From positions 23,314,599 to 23,378,598 of the forward strand of contig NC_088309.1 in the NCBI RefSeq assembly GCF_910592395.1: a stretch of 64,000 bases of DNA. Direction: 5' to 3'. The stretch is from Lineus longissimus. Taxonomy: Eukaryota > Nemertea > Pilidiophora > Heteronemertea > Lineidae. Numbering within the stretch: the first letter of the stretch is position 1; each line of letters opens with the position of its first letter. The notes below the pieces were generated by a model that searched no databases, had not been told where the DNA came from, and saw nothing but the letters and a program-made list of their open reading frames with translations. Below are positions 1 to 15,000 of this stretch, one piece after another. The position numbers and the translations under genes were made by a program.

Positions 1-89
1 CACGTCAGTGTTAGAGTACTCCTAGTTCGAAACAGTGACAATTCCTGATTGATGTTCAAGGTCACATATTTCGGGGTATATTGCCGTGA

Positions 90-3000
90 TTAAGTCTGTC
101 TGCTCTTCTTTTTCTTGCGGCGACGGAAGAAACAGCACCTGGTAAGAGAAAGGATGCTAGGTTGTTGCGACAGCTTGGACAATGGGACGCTGTGGAAGGG
201 AGAGGGGGAGTCTGATCCAGCATACAAACAGCCATTCTCGGAGATAACCCATTCTACACCAAGGGCTGCCTGAGATCATATCAACTACAGTTAGATTTGC
301 AGATTTTAGATTTTAGATTTCTGCTCATAGATGTTAAAGCGTTTACTAAGAAGCGATGCATTATTCTTTTTATTTCGGTCACAAAGGAACAAAGACAACC
401 ATGAGCACAATTGATATTGTTTTCCTACTTGAAAAGAATGGTGAAATGTTTTACCAGAAGCAATTGACTATTAACAATTTGGCCTGCCACCATCTTTTAG
501 ATCAAAATCAAAATCAGATTACACTTGTATTCTGGTTCAAACTTGGGCTCCCCCATCCACAGTATGAAATATTAGTCAATTGGTTATAAGAAGCACATGA
601 CACATGCATTTATGGACTCAAAAATTCAATCAATGCAATGGAATGATGCAAAAATTGACTACACGCAACATATAATGCATAATGGCTTAGCAACGTGCAT
701 CAGATGATGAACAAAAATATATCGCGAAATAAATTGGGCAAATTCAAGGAGTACCGAAGTGTAGTGGAGGCTTGACATCGTAGTGGCCAATCAAACAAAA
801 CAAGGATGAATAGTCATCAATATTTCCATTTTTTCTGTGGGTCTGGCTGGGTATTGAGCTAAATTTTAAACTTGGTTGGGGGGAGGGGGGGACATTCACA
901 CCATGAACATGCAATAACCAAACCTTTAATCCTCACAGGTAATAGCCCCCAACCCCACTATGAAAACGGACCTCCCACTTTGAGGAGGTAACCATGGCCA
1001 TGATCATTCGAAAGTTGGAGGAGGCCCCCCTACTATATAATCTGGGAGTCTCACCAGAGACAATAGAGAAGGCATTAACAAGTCACACGATGCATACAAA
1101 CTTATTACACAAGTGCCATTTGTCAGACCAAGGGGGCAGGGAGTGGGTCACCAGCTACATGTATTTCAATGTTTCAGTCATATCTCATGTAGTGTTCTCT
1201 GTGAAATTTCTATATAAGAGGGGTGTAAAAGCTTGGTTTCCTCAAGGCACAAGCATTGGAAACTGTTTTAAAACCCATTGAAATAGGAGTGTTTTTCACT
1301 TTGTATACATCCAGCTGGTCAACACAAATAGAACACACACATGCAAGAGCATATCAGCAACTAGCTATAAATTAGTTTAGTTTTTTAGAACAATGATAGG
1401 GACAGATGGGTAACTTATTTCATGATGGGGGGGGGGGGGGCTGGGGGGGGGGGGGTAAGAAAAGTTTCAAATGCATGTTAAGATGTAGCAGTAAGGTATT
1501 AAGAGGGGTAGCTCCACTCCTGGAGTCAGCCATTCCCATATCTACCTCACAACGTCCCCACACATGGTACCAAGTAGGGATGGTGTTTTCACTGAGGTCT
1601 CCCAAGTTAAATGCCACACAGGGTGAGTGCTACTGACACATCCACATGAGAGATCAAACCTTCCTTTAAAAGGGTCATCGGGATGGGTTGGATGGTCATA
1701 TATTGAATGGCTTGAAATAACTTTTTGTAAGGAGTTTTGACTATGGCAGTTTTTTTTAATGGAAACGTATTAGTAATTTTGCATGCAATGCACAATCTCC
1801 AAAATTAAAAAGCTTTAGGGCCTGGAAATCACACTAAGTTAAATACTGTAGGCTTGGCTACACTGAAAGTGGAGGATAGTCTTTGTCACGAACTACAGGG
1901 CTGGGGCCAGAGGACTATCAACCAGTCGGACATCAATCTTTAGACACCTGATGGCAAAAAATGCCAACATGCCTATGACATTGCCATGAAAGGAAAAGTT
2001 TAGAAGCAACTGAGAAGCATTAGAACACAAGCGAGGGTGGTGCCATGAGTTATAAATGAAAAATATATTTTATATAACGTCATATAGTAAAAGAAAGTTG
2101 CAAAGTTACAATTGCTACTACAAGGCAGGGTGGAAAAGGGCATGGCCTTAAAAAGGCAGGGTGCAGCACCCTGCTTTCAACACTTAACAGACTCTGTAGG
2201 CAAGTATTCCATCAGCAACTTGCGAGAACACTGAAATATTTTTCAGTTGAAACTCCTGGCTCCACCTTTTGTTAGATGATTAGAAAAGATTATGCCATAA
2301 GCAGAAAGCAGTTAGGGCTTAGCATCCTTGCTCTCAGGGTATTGACTCTGTGCCAGGAAATAATCATATTCCCACAGCCGCAGTGAAAAGGACAAAAGTT
2401 AGGAAAGGACAAAGCCATTATCATTATAGTCATTGCAAATTCGTAAGGACTTTATAATAGTACCAGCCGAGCATGACAACCATAAGGAATCAACCTGTGA
2501 ACCATGGGAGAACCACTTTTCATTTCTGGCCACAGACATCAAGACTCCATGTACAATGTAAATGATTAACAAACAACCATACTGTACGCCATCATTTTAA
2601 TCAATAGAGGTATCTTCAGAGTTGTTAATACATGTACATCAAGACTCCTAGATGAAGCCCAGATTCTGAGTTCACTTTCCCTCAAAGTATTGAATGTGTT
2701 CAGCACTTCAAAGTCTACACACATTCACCATTATGAAACTGCGTACAGTATGATTCTTTGATTCAGTGAAATTAAGATATGTGGCTATCAGCAGGTCATC
2801 CAATACTGTCATTAGATTTCAATTTTCATCGGTCTTGATCTGATTTGCTCATAACTGAATGGATGGCCGTGTGATAGTCATAACACTATTCCACGATAAA
2901 AAACAGAAGTAATCGTGCTGGGAACATGAAATACAGGAATGTGTAAATGCTGGAAGAAATTGGGATATTAGTACCTGAAAACAGTGGCAAGCAATACCTT

Positions 3001-6000
3001 GGGGGGGGGGGGGGGGCAGAGGTATACCAAACCAAGACAATAGCATCAGGCTTCATTAGGCTGCATATCAACAGACACAAAGATGATTCAAAGGAATTTG
3101 ATCAAGAAACGGTACTGCCTGATGCTAGTGTGTTTAGTTTAGTATGAAATAATCAGCCCTTCACTTGACTGGTTGGCAAGCTTGTGGTAAAGTGGAATTG
3201 TTTCACTCCCACGGAATAAAATTTGACTGAAAACAGGGTCAGTGTTGCCGGATGATGCATGTAACTGCAAGGTCTGTGTGTTGCAAGGAGCACAGGGAGG
3301 GTGTCTCACAAAATGCACTAGCTTGTTGCATGTCAATGGTCCCACTTTTTGCAAGAGGGTTGGGCATTTTGGAATCGAGTAAAATAGGTGGTTGACAAGA
3401 CAACGAAAGTTGCCAAACACATGGTAATAATTCACATCAAGTATGAGGACCTTTTTTGTTGTCAAACATAACAAAGGTGATGTTGTGCTAATGGTACATA
3501 ACATCAGCTCTCTTAACAATACACTTTTTACTTAACTTGATGTGAAAATGTTTGTGAACAGAAGAATAGGTGAATAAACGACACGCAAAATTCAACAAAA
3601 GTGAACATCACCTAAAACTAAGAAAGAAAGCGATTGAAATTTTAACTAAAAGCAACTTTAAAAACTTCATTGTGAAGATGGTTATAGACTTGTCCCCTCC
3701 ACAATGGTAATTTGTATGGGGCTAAGATCAATTTTCAATGTTTGATTTTGCACTACCTTTTTTTAACCTAGATTAATGAAGTAATAAAGGAAGTGATCTA
3801 AACACTTTGTCTTTTAAATCTGCAACCCCTTCAAAGTTTCCCCTTTTATCCAAAATATATCCAAATGCCAAATTCTAGCTTACTTAATATATCAAATTGA
3901 ACTACATGTACATCAACCACCTATTGTACCTCTACCCATCTCAACCAGGTTGGCACCCCTAATCCATTTCCAATTCTAGGCCACACACTAAAATTGAGCT
4001 TTAATTCTGAGAAATCACGAAGAGAACGAATCCTCTAAAGAAAGAGCCATGGCCCTAACCTAAAGCATCCCGCACACAAGCAATTTTTGTGCTGCAACAA
4101 GTGCTGCAGCCATGACAAGATGATGACTGATTGTGATTGAAGCCAATCAGCTGTCCGTTGTAGTGGAAATAGTCATAGGTTGCAGCAATAAAAATCACTC
4201 CTCTGCAGAACACTTTTAAACCAATCTCCCTTTCCAGGAATTGGAGACAAGCAATCCCTGAGGAAGGAGTCCAATACAGGAATGTTCAAGCATTTTCAAC
4301 CTACTGTAAACTTGAATCTTGAATTTTGACCCTTCTTAACCCAACCCACAAGAAGTTTGGGTGAAAGATTGAAAGAGTGAACATTCTTGAATGGCAATCA
4401 TTTTTGCAAAAACGGCGCTTGGATGTAAAGCTGGCCTAGAAGGAAGAAATGGCAGCGGAAGTGTGCAACAGACGACAAAAAATCTACAATCGCAAATGCG
4501 CCACTATAGCATTATGAACAGAGCAAAGGAAAACCAGACAACAACCAGATTTTCAGCTGAATGGGGTGAAACGTCGGAGAGTGATAAGAATATGTGTTGG
4601 ATATGTCAGAATTAGTTTGTTTCCTGCTGCAGTCAAAATGGAAAATTGTTCTCTTGAGGTAGAAACAAATTTTGCTATCGCCAAAGTGCAGCAGTCAACT
4701 TCTGTTCATTGCTACAGTTGCATCGGTGTTACCCTCTTGGTTATGAATGCAGTTCCCAGAAGTTTGAATACCAGTGTCGTTGCAGTGAATGCAGTTATAT
4801 TTACTGATGCAGTGAATGCAGTTATATTTACTGATGCAGTGCATGCAGTTATATCAATCGAGCAGCACATTCTGTCAGCGTGTTTTATTAGTCATTCGTG
4901 TAGTACAGCTATATCATTTTACTTTCGAGTCAGTGTAGTACCTGCCACAGTGCAGTCATAATCCAGCACCATTTTGTAAGCAACTTTGGTTATTGCCACA
5001 AAGAACTGAGATAACCCACCCTTGACAGCTTTTTAACAAGTTGTTAAGTGCAATTTATCAACATCACACTTCATGTTGAGTGCAATTATTAACATCGTAC
5101 TGCTTCTCAGCTTTATGATATTGCTGTAGTTTATGATACAGTGCACCTCTCCATCCTTTTTTTTCAAGGATAGTCATACTTCAATACAAGTGTGAAACTT
5201 ATTCTTAATCAAGTAATACTTCAAAGTGAGTCGCATTCGTGTGTCTGTCTAGGCTTCTCTATTCACTTACTGTGTATTCATGCAAAACTCTTGATACCCT
5301 TTGTACTTAGCAAGCCATCTTAAGAAACATGTACGAAAACAGCTCATACTTGGAGGATATCCAAGGCACTAAATATCAGGACGAAATCACTTTCAACGTT
5401 TCGCCCCACCAGGCAAAAAGTCTGAAAACATACTTAGTTTCCTCGACTACTTCCACCTCTGTCTGGGCTGTGATTGGTGCATTTGAATAGCCCGCGGTCG
5501 GGTCGTCTGCACCAAGCTCGCCATTCGTTGAACTTACAACCTAGAAAATGTAACGCAGATTACGCTTAAGCCAAAGGAAAGTAAAAGAAGAAACATATAC
5601 ATACTTCACATCATCCACGACTTCTACTTCTGATTGTTTCGTGATTGGTGCATTGGAACGGATGGTTGTTGGATCCTCCATTCCGACTCCTACATCCCCC
5701 GAACTTACGACCTACAAAAATCGAGAAATAACGGGAACCTGATATGATAGATTCTAACCAAGCTAACATACACTTGTCTGGATACGACGTTGCCCCTTTA
5801 TGAAATCTAAAGAATACCAGTATGTGACTTTCTGTGAAGGGACGTCATCATATACATGAACAAACTTTCTACTTTCAGAATTGGTGATTATAATTATCAA
5901 GTTCAAGCTCGTGGCACAGGTTATTGAGGAAGGGGCATCACAGCTGCATTTTTTGTCAAGCCAAAAGAATACAGTATAGATTTTTTCATTGTTTTTTTAT

Positions 6001-9000
6001 CAAGACACTTTTCACTTCCAATGCTCGATAGCATAATAATCTTATAACCTTTTAGAGAAAGACATTGGTGCAAAAATCAAGAAACAATTGCATTTAAGAT
6101 ACCATGCCAAATGTAAAAGAATTTGACCAGACATAACAGAGGCTGAAGAACGTTGGGGGGGGGGGGGGATCAAGGTTGACAGTGCATGACCAGGGGCAGC
6201 CGGCTCCATGCAGTTCAACAAAATCTACTCCAAATTCAGGCTTGTCTGTCATATTCCTCTCAAGGAAAGTCACATGATGTAAACATACAAATCTGAACTG
6301 AACTAAAAAGTACGAACAGAACACAACACTCTGCTTAACTTTTACCCTAAGCAAAGGATCAAAATAATCAAATTAAACAAAATTGATAGACTTACATATA
6401 CAAACTCAAACTGAAGCACGTTAAATCACGTAGGAGGTAAAATTTGTAAATGGCCATCCATTTAAAATGTGACAGAACAGAGACAGTGACGTCTATGCGA
6501 GTATGCCAAAAATCAGTTACCTGAACTGTATGTTTATATAATAAATCATCGGGTGCCGTCATCTTGGATGCACTCAGTCACCCAACATCTCGTAAGATGC
6601 TTTACATCACCTGAGAGTACGTTAAGCCTTCTTCAGGTTTTATGATTATTGTTGATACTTAATCTCAAAGATTTAAGATTTTGTGTGTCAGAAGTACAAA
6701 GGATGGACAAGAATGATACGGTTACGGCCGATTAAATTTGTGATGAGTTACATTAATGGTCATCTAATGCCTCAATCACACCCTACGTTTATTTGCTAGA
6801 AAAAGAAATGCCATCAGGAGAGATGAGGAAAAGGACGCTGGAGTGAACAGCAAAGTTAAGGATATGCTTTGTGGTCATTTTCAATCTGTTTCTTTTTTTC
6901 ATCGTGAACAAACAACTTTGCATGTCACAAAAGATAAACAGAAGGGAAGACAAGTCTTTCTAAAGAGAAACAGGGCAAATGAAAGACAAGTCGAAAACAA
7001 TGTATGAAGCAGATAAGCATAAGAAGCAAGTGAAGAAAACTAAAGGAAATTAACGGGAAAAGAACCGAAATGACATACAGAAGTGTTTACCTGTACAGAA
7101 CCCCCATGTCTATCAGCAGATGTGAGATTTGTACCCAAGAGTTGTTGCCGGGGTTGCTCACCCCAGGCAGTACCTCGTTGATTTGGCTGAAACAAGCAGA
7201 GATCATCAGTAAGATAGACACCTACAGCAGGACCCGGCACCCTCGAGGAAGCATGCAAATCAATTTAAGGGCCAGCGCTAAGGCGGAGGAAAACTTAGCA
7301 CAGTAAAATGATGCCTTATTCAGTTGGAAAGGTACAATGTACACTGAGGTATTTTTTGGTCGCTGCTGGCATCCTTTTACAGCAATTAAAGAACATAAGA
7401 AAAAGTCCCTGGATATTTAACATACCAGGTTGCGATAAATCAATTCTTAAGGCCATCTGACAGAAGTCATAAGATTTTTTTGCAGATCGGTACCCTGAAC
7501 CTGTTTACATTGTACTATAATGTATAATCCCGATGATCATGCGCAAGACTAACTACTGCATATTGTGTGCATTTTCACAGTCCATCACACCAAAATGAAA
7601 TGCACATGAAAATGACTGGATGGTTCTCCATTGTCTGTGAAAATACACACACTGCATACAGAATAGGAAGAGATGACCCAGTTTATCTCATTTAGACTAG
7701 AGAAAGGATGCAACAAATCCCCATTTCATTTCAAGACAAGAAGGTGCACAGTTAGTAGTCTATTGCTTGTATACAATGCAGCCACAGCACCCATGTTGGT
7801 TAGGAAGAACCTGTGATGGTATGACCAAGGACTAGACTAGACCACAAACACTGTATAATAGGACCTTGTTGACAGCTAATAAAGGTGTTACATACAGATC
7901 AGAAGTCAGGCAAACTTGCCTCAATTCCAGGACTTGTTTGTTTTGGAGACCCTAGTCATTGTGACTACGAACTAGTGCTAGCGCAAGACTAGGAAGCAGC
8001 CCAATCTTAATCTCACTTTAGATTGACTTGATGTAAACTGATCACTAATCAAACACATCAATGTAACATTTGAAAAGTGAAGCGAAGATAGATCTGGATG
8101 CGCTGTGCCTTTATATACTATCACAATGGACCAGCATACATCTACATGAAACCATGAGAAAGCTACCTTGGCTCCCTGTGCTGCATGTCGTTGACGGCCC
8201 GAGTTCGGTGCCGCATCCCTGTTTGGCGATAAAGCACCTTCTGTAGCTACTATGGAACCTACTGGCGTGGACTGGAATCAGAAATAAACGGTGAAAGGAA
8301 AATTGTATCAAATTGAAAAAGGTAGGGTTATCCAAGGTCATTCATTGAGAAAATCCAATAATTACAAGCCCTAAGATACCGAAGCTTCCAGTTTTAACCA
8401 TCTTTATGAAACTCCTAATACTGTAACACCGTTGCATGGGATCCATGAACCTATTAACAGACTTTCCTTTGAAATAACCCCTTGGGTTCAATTAACAGAT
8501 ACTGTAACTTACAAGACCAACCAGCCATTTTAAGCTTGTTGAACCAAAGGTAGACAGATGAGAATGTGCACGAACTTCTAAAATATGTCAGTCTCATGGG
8601 TGGGTTCTATTTACGGAATATCAGATGGAAATTTCAGGAGAGGTCGAAAACTTGCTTCCCCTGAATGTAAATCTCTCATTCACTGATATTCCACACCTTT
8701 GAAAAAATATACGGCCAATATTGTTTCCAAGGAAACAACATAAAAAATCCTTATCTTACTGAGACAAACGATTCTGACATGTGAGAGCCGGATTTTTAGC
8801 TTTTTAGTAGGAATATAGGAAAGCTGTCTGTTCCGTTTTGTGACGGAAGGAATTGTTAAGCTCCCACCTCGGGCTCAGGGATGTCACTTGGATAAGAGTG
8901 CAATATATGCCCCATTCAGTGGGGAAAGGAAGGCCAAGGAGTTCAGTGAAATTGCGTGGGCAAGGAATGCTTTTCCCACTAGAGACTACCGAGTTGATAC

Positions 9001-12000
9001 AATATCAGTAGCCTACTGTCCAATACTTTGAAAATCAAATTATATTGCCACTATGGCCAGACCCCAAGTCGATAATCAATCAAGAGGCTTATCCATTCTG
9101 TCTAGAGTGGCATAACCATCTCGTTATGCCAGCATGTCTCGAAGCATTGATATGTACAGGAACTAATTAGCAAAGCGTTAATCCCTTAGACCATCAATAA
9201 GCTCGGCAGACATTCAAGAAATTATCACTTGGTGCCTTGGCTCCAAAGGATGTTTGATATCGGAGGATGAAACAGTGACACTGGTTCAGGTTGATGAATG
9301 TGGCGAGATCCCCCAAAATTCTGACATCTTTAATAAACCACCTCTCAAAGACACTGCCTAATAAAGAAAATAGTTAAATCTGCTTATGCAGAACTTAAAA
9401 TAAAACATCATATGGCTCACAAGAGGAAAAAACACCCATTGAAGACAGAAATGTCATGGAAGAGCTCATATACAAAAAAAATCATGTATAAATCCTTTTA
9501 ATATTCAATTCTAATAATAGCTCTCCTGTGTTAGCATTGCTAAACCAGTACTCGCATACAGCTCAGATATTAATCCATACAGAATTCACCGCTCAACATT
9601 TGCATTTTTGATTATTCTCGCAAAAGGTTTCTATTTTCATCTTCCATTAGTTATAACTCAATAATCATTGCTTCCCTTAAGGTACAATGGTTTACAGGTG
9701 TAAATGGCGCCAGGCAATTCATCTATTTTCTTATGGTGGCCCCGGAAAAAAATAATGGTCTGCCAGTCAGAAAGAGCTATTTAAGTCAGTGAAGAAACGC
9801 CTAAATAATATCCCAAGTTTCTCTCACTTGCTTGTCTTAAAGGTTTAGGTGCAGTTTATAGTCCACTGAAAAATTTCGAAATCCTGACACAAATCAATCA
9901 GATACCTGTGGTACATGTACTTATGATATAACCACCAATTTCAAAATGCCATCCATACTTACAAGTTGTCGTCCCGTCCAATCGAACTCACAATCGCAGT
10001 CCCACCCTTTTTTCTCCATAAGATCTTGGAATAGTTTGCGTAAATAGTCATAGTCAGGAGTCTCGAAGAAATCTAACCTCCTAACGTATCTTAAATATGT
10101 GGCTAGTTCGTCTGAAAGAACAGAAATGAAAAAAAAAATTACCTCCAGCAAGAAGAGATCTTTTTGTCACACACTGTAGTGATGATAAAGGCAGATTGCT
10201 CATTTGAGGGCTGGGAGTGCTTGATGTCAGTTTCTTCCAGTATCAATTTCATCCATTGGCAAAACTGACAACTCTATCAATCCTATTTTCATTTACCCAC
10301 TCAACGCCTCTACTCACTATACTCTATAAAATCCTATCAGTACATACATGTACACCCAAATAACTGAGCCAAATAAGTAGTACAGCATTGACTTAAATGT
10401 CAATACTTTACCTCCTTTGAGCATTATCAAAATCAATATCTCTTTTATTGCCAAATAATGCCAGGGTGAATTTATGCATAGCATGTTCCCTCTTGGTTCA
10501 TCCCCATAGAAGATGGGAAAATTAGAGCATATAATGATCTAAAAGATGAATTGGGTCCATGGATAGGAATTCTATCAGGTATGAAAGGTTGGGCATTGAT
10601 CCTTCTGCGCAATATTTACAAGAACTGGACCAAGGAATTTATTCAGTGAACAATACCCGAGTCTCTTGTGTGTTGAGGAGCTCATCGTTATGACAGTTAA
10701 TAGCGTTCTTTATTTTGAATGTGAGAAATGTTCTTGTCAAATCAAGTGTTATTGACAATACTCTCAGAAGAGTTATAGAAAGTGCCGTCAAAATTGATTG
10801 TTTTTCATTAAATTTTACCTTCGTAACCAGGGAACTTGTCAGACTTAAGGAAAGCAACCCTAAGTCCCAAGGAAATTCTCAAAACCGTTTTTTTAGTTTT
10901 CTCACAATCCAATATCCTTTGCCAAAACATGAAGCTTCAGATGTTGGGCATAAAGATAGGATTGATCCAATTAAAATGCTCTCAGCCCGGGGGAATCATT
11001 TTGATGATCATTGCAGATTAATTCAACATCTTTTCAGAGATAGCCTAATGAATTAATGGCACTTGAGAAGTAAGAATTATTCATTCACCCCAGGGATAAG
11101 ACGAGTTCTGACAAAATCCAAGGGCATATGGAAAGCACTTTGCCTGTGCAGATTCTTCACAAACAGTACAAAGACAAACGAGCCACACCAATATGACTAA
11201 ATATAGTCACCAAAGATGGAAAGACTCAGCCGTGGCTGTCATGGCTTGTACCGACTAGGGTGAGCCACCCTACACCCAGTAGACTCATCCAATCTGTGAC
11301 TATAGGGAATTGTACCAACTGAACCATAAATGATCTAATGATAAACCAATACAGTCACTGATTGATCCAATACCATGCAACAGACAATCTTATTTCATGC
11401 AAAATCTCATATTCGCCCAATGATGACACATAAAACATATCAACATGACATAATACAACATATATCACCCAGATGTGGTCCTGACCGCAAAGTTAACTTG
11501 ACTTAGCGATGACTATAGGATTTTTTTATGGGATTCAATCGACTGAACCACACACACAATAGAACCCATCATCAACCAACACATTGATCTTATTCCTCAC
11601 CTGGGAAGTTTTCACATAAGACCTCTATAGGCGTCGCCCGTTTCGTATCACCGATTTTTTGGTACCGCTCCTTCAGGTTGTCAGCTTTTAGCCCCTGCCA
11701 TGGTAAACTACCTCGAAGAAAATACATAAACATGTGTCCTAATGCTTCTAAATCGTCCCGTCGACTTTGTTCTGAAATAAAGAATGCGATGTAAGTGAGA
11801 TTCAAACTTTAGCAGAAGAAACTACCAAGGTGGGATGCAAAGCCGTGGGAATCATTGTATAAATCAAGACAGCTTATTAGCATGCCATATCTCAATGCCT
11901 GGGGGGGGGGGGCAATGAACATAAGCCCTCCAATGCCATACAACTCCCCCGCTATTTCTGTTTATCATCAATATACTCATATGTTAATATCTGTCACTGG

Positions 12001-15000
12001 GGAAACAGATAATAATGCGTCAATTAATCGTTTATTCACGGCCAATTTGGGATCATCAACAAATGGCAATGTCGTACTTAAAACATACGTGAGACTGAGA
12101 CAGGAGTGGATTCAAATAGTTTGTTGAGTGCATTCTTGTTTGTCGTGTCCTGATATCAGCCCAAATGAACTTATAAAGCCATCCGTCTTGTCTTCACACC
12201 CTTTGTAACTTGACATCAGTGTGCTCTTGCATTTTAACTTAATAGTAATACTACATCACTATTACAAAGCCTTCTTTCTCACATTACTACTACATAGCGT
12301 CTGACACAAGTGGAGAAAATGACCAATTTATAGCAAACCCGCTGTGTATCATTCACATCCTTGTTTGATATGGACCGCACCCCAGACCATAAAATATAAC
12401 TCAAAGAGTGACACAATATTTGCTTTAATAGAAGACAATTGTGTGCCCGTCTCGGGTTTGACCCGGGCTTTGCCGAGTTCAAAACCTAAATATCACACCA
12501 CTATAGGCATACAGGTAGATCAGAACCAATCTCAAACTGTACATCAGATCTCCAAATTGATTGTGGTGGACTATTGAAAACAATTTATGATATACAAAGG
12601 ATAAACACATCTTATCTTCATGTGATCCAAACTAACCAGGAACTGGTGAATTGATTCTTTTATAAAGTGTGTCGAGGAACTCTTGTGGCGTGATTGAGAC
12701 GTCTATATATAAACTATAAACATTCATCTTCTCAAGTACCTGCATGGTCATTGTACTATTCAAAACCACTGCACCACAAACATTTTAGCCTTGATTTTAT
12801 AGATTATGATTGACACATCAATGCATCATAATATGATCATACGGACCTGAGCCACATGTATGGCGCAATGACGCGCAAAACTGATCTGTTGTAGTGAAGT
12901 TGCATGCAAATGGGTTTTAGAAAGTTAAATCTCAACCTACCTTTCCCCAGATGCGTGTTTATGCTCATATACCGAGCCGTCCCTGTTAAAGACTTGTGTT
13001 CTCGATACGGTATATGTTTATGTGTTTCAGGATCTATGTATTCTTTCGCTAAACCAAAATCTATTATGTTTATCTGATGTTGCTTTTTGTTGGACTGCCT
13101 TCCTATTAAGAAGTTTTCAGGTTTCACATCTCTGTAGATAAGGTGTTTGGAATGGACGTACTCCATCCGTGTGATCTGAAAAGACACCAGGGTAGACAAT
13201 CATTAGATATGAGACGACTTGGGTGATTTCGTGTATGCAATCAAGGGCACATGATGATGACAATTGTCCTGGGTCAAGACAAAGAGGTCACCTGCAAACA
13301 ATATCATTGAATGATGGAAGAACATTATAAAGGTATTATTCAGCTCCACCCAAGAAACAGACACGTATCAGATCTACAGTGGAATAGAGATTTCAAAGTT
13401 TGATTAAAAATCGACCAAGGAGGTGGCATGTCGTCAGCAGCTGTCACAGAGCTTATCATCAAAGACACCATGTGTTACATACATTCCTTTACTACAGGCT
13501 TACAGCTACATTCAACAGCATAACAGAGAACTCTGAATGATAATGATATGAAACAAGCCACATCAAAGAGCTTGGGCTACTCCCGCAAAAAAATTGTCGG
13601 CATTTTTTTTCTATGATTTTTTCTCATGACACACTGGCAATCTTTGTGCTCAGTTGGACAGCTAATATTTTCTGCGGAAAAAGGCAGACACATACTGAAT
13701 CATGCTGTCACGTTTTTTAGTGCGTGCTGCCTTGCCTTTTTCAAAGAACATGCTGCAGCAGTGCACTCTGTCACACGATTACTTATAAAGACCATCACAA
13801 AACACTATAGGGTTACCTTATTAATAGTTGTTTGAAAAACATCAGCAATTTACTTTATAAAGCAATGCTGTACTCACTCTGTGTTCTACAGCAAATTTTT
13901 AAACGTCATGATATTTAGCTTTGAAAGAAGGAGAAACTATTTTTACCAACCTCGGACCGACTATGACAATATTGGAAACAAGAATAGAGGTGCACAATGT
14001 CATCCCTCTTTTAGCATCAAAATGGGCAACAGGGGGTGTCAAATTGCCTCGAAGACATGATCGGGTAGAATGGGATTGCAGCAAATTGGATGTTTCAAAA
14101 TAGATGCAGACACATCTGAATGTACAGAAGTTTTATTTGGAAAGTCATTATTCACATGAATAAAGAAGAATTGCATCAAAGGTGACCCATAAAGAACTGA
14201 TTGCAAGAAATTAAACAAGGACTGGAGCCATAATGTCAATATGTTGCTGCTTTCCCACTGCTGTATGTAGCTTCATATTTCTCTTCAGTTTTCACTCTTG
14301 CCTTCAAGGATCACTCGTCACAACGCTCCATCAGACGGTTTTGTGTGCCACTACAATTGGGTGCTTATTAGGTTTACAGGCCGAATGGAAACAGTGGAAC
14401 TTTAGAGTTGCAGTATTCTGTGCATATCATAGCTCAAAACTGTTGTTCAAATCAATCATAAATCAGCAGATCCAGTATTCTTTAGATCTTTGTCCTTGTA
14501 ATCACAGCAACATCCCACGTATTGGGATTGATTCTCGCTCTCACCTCATTTTTGCTTCAACTGATATCAACCATATCCAGGACTGCCTTTGAGACCTATA
14601 ATTTGTTTCTAATTGCACTTGATTGAATCATAAGGGACTGGAATACACTGACTGCAAAATGATGGACTCTCTTAATGTTGACGGGTGCACTTTCCAGATG
14701 ATTGGCAATCACAGAATTGGATGCTTCAAAGACTGTAACATTCTTGAGAGAAGATGGCACACTGAGCTGTCAGGCAGGCTACAGCAGAGGGAAATTGCTG
14801 AGGAAATGATACAGACAATTAGTCAGTGAAAACCACATAGATGACAATGTCAGTGTCACCTTATAGGGTTAATTGTGAGTTTATCTGCGAGTAACCTAAC
14901 AGGGCAGTATTGTATCATTGCTATGGCAACGTGTAAGATTCCTCAAATAACATAGCGATACATCAAATAGCAGTCTTCCTGCAAGAAAACACACAGACTT

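Larger units (their letters stand above)
139..5433 (-). other. Last intron of CK1 gamma (5.3 kb)
   Basis: Separates the tail exon copy b from the terminal exon. I see no coding exon in it. It contains the poly-G runs at 1427-1440, 1443-1455 and 3001-3016, and a 27-bp minisatellite at 4781-4853. Open frames here are short, lack splice signals and look like chance. Confidence 0.7.

Noticed and set aside
3139-3519. 126-codon minus-strand open frame in the last CK1 gamma intron
   Set aside because: No homology I recognise, low-complexity unusual composition, no splice or promoter signals; treated as chance.
4566-4961. 131-codon plus-strand frame with repeated AVNAVIFTD
   Set aside because: The repeated peptide is only the 27-bp minisatellite translated; nothing else suggests coding.
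12440-12485. tRNA-like T-arm (GGGTCAAACCCG-type stem) suggesting a tRNA or tRNA-derived SINE
   Set aside because: No matching acceptor or anticodon arms can be laid out nearby, and no A-box at the right distance; only a short stem remains.
14233-14592. 119-codon plus-strand open frame in the long CK1 gamma intron
   Set aside because: Cys/Phe/Leu-rich chance composition, antisense to the host gene, no supporting signals.
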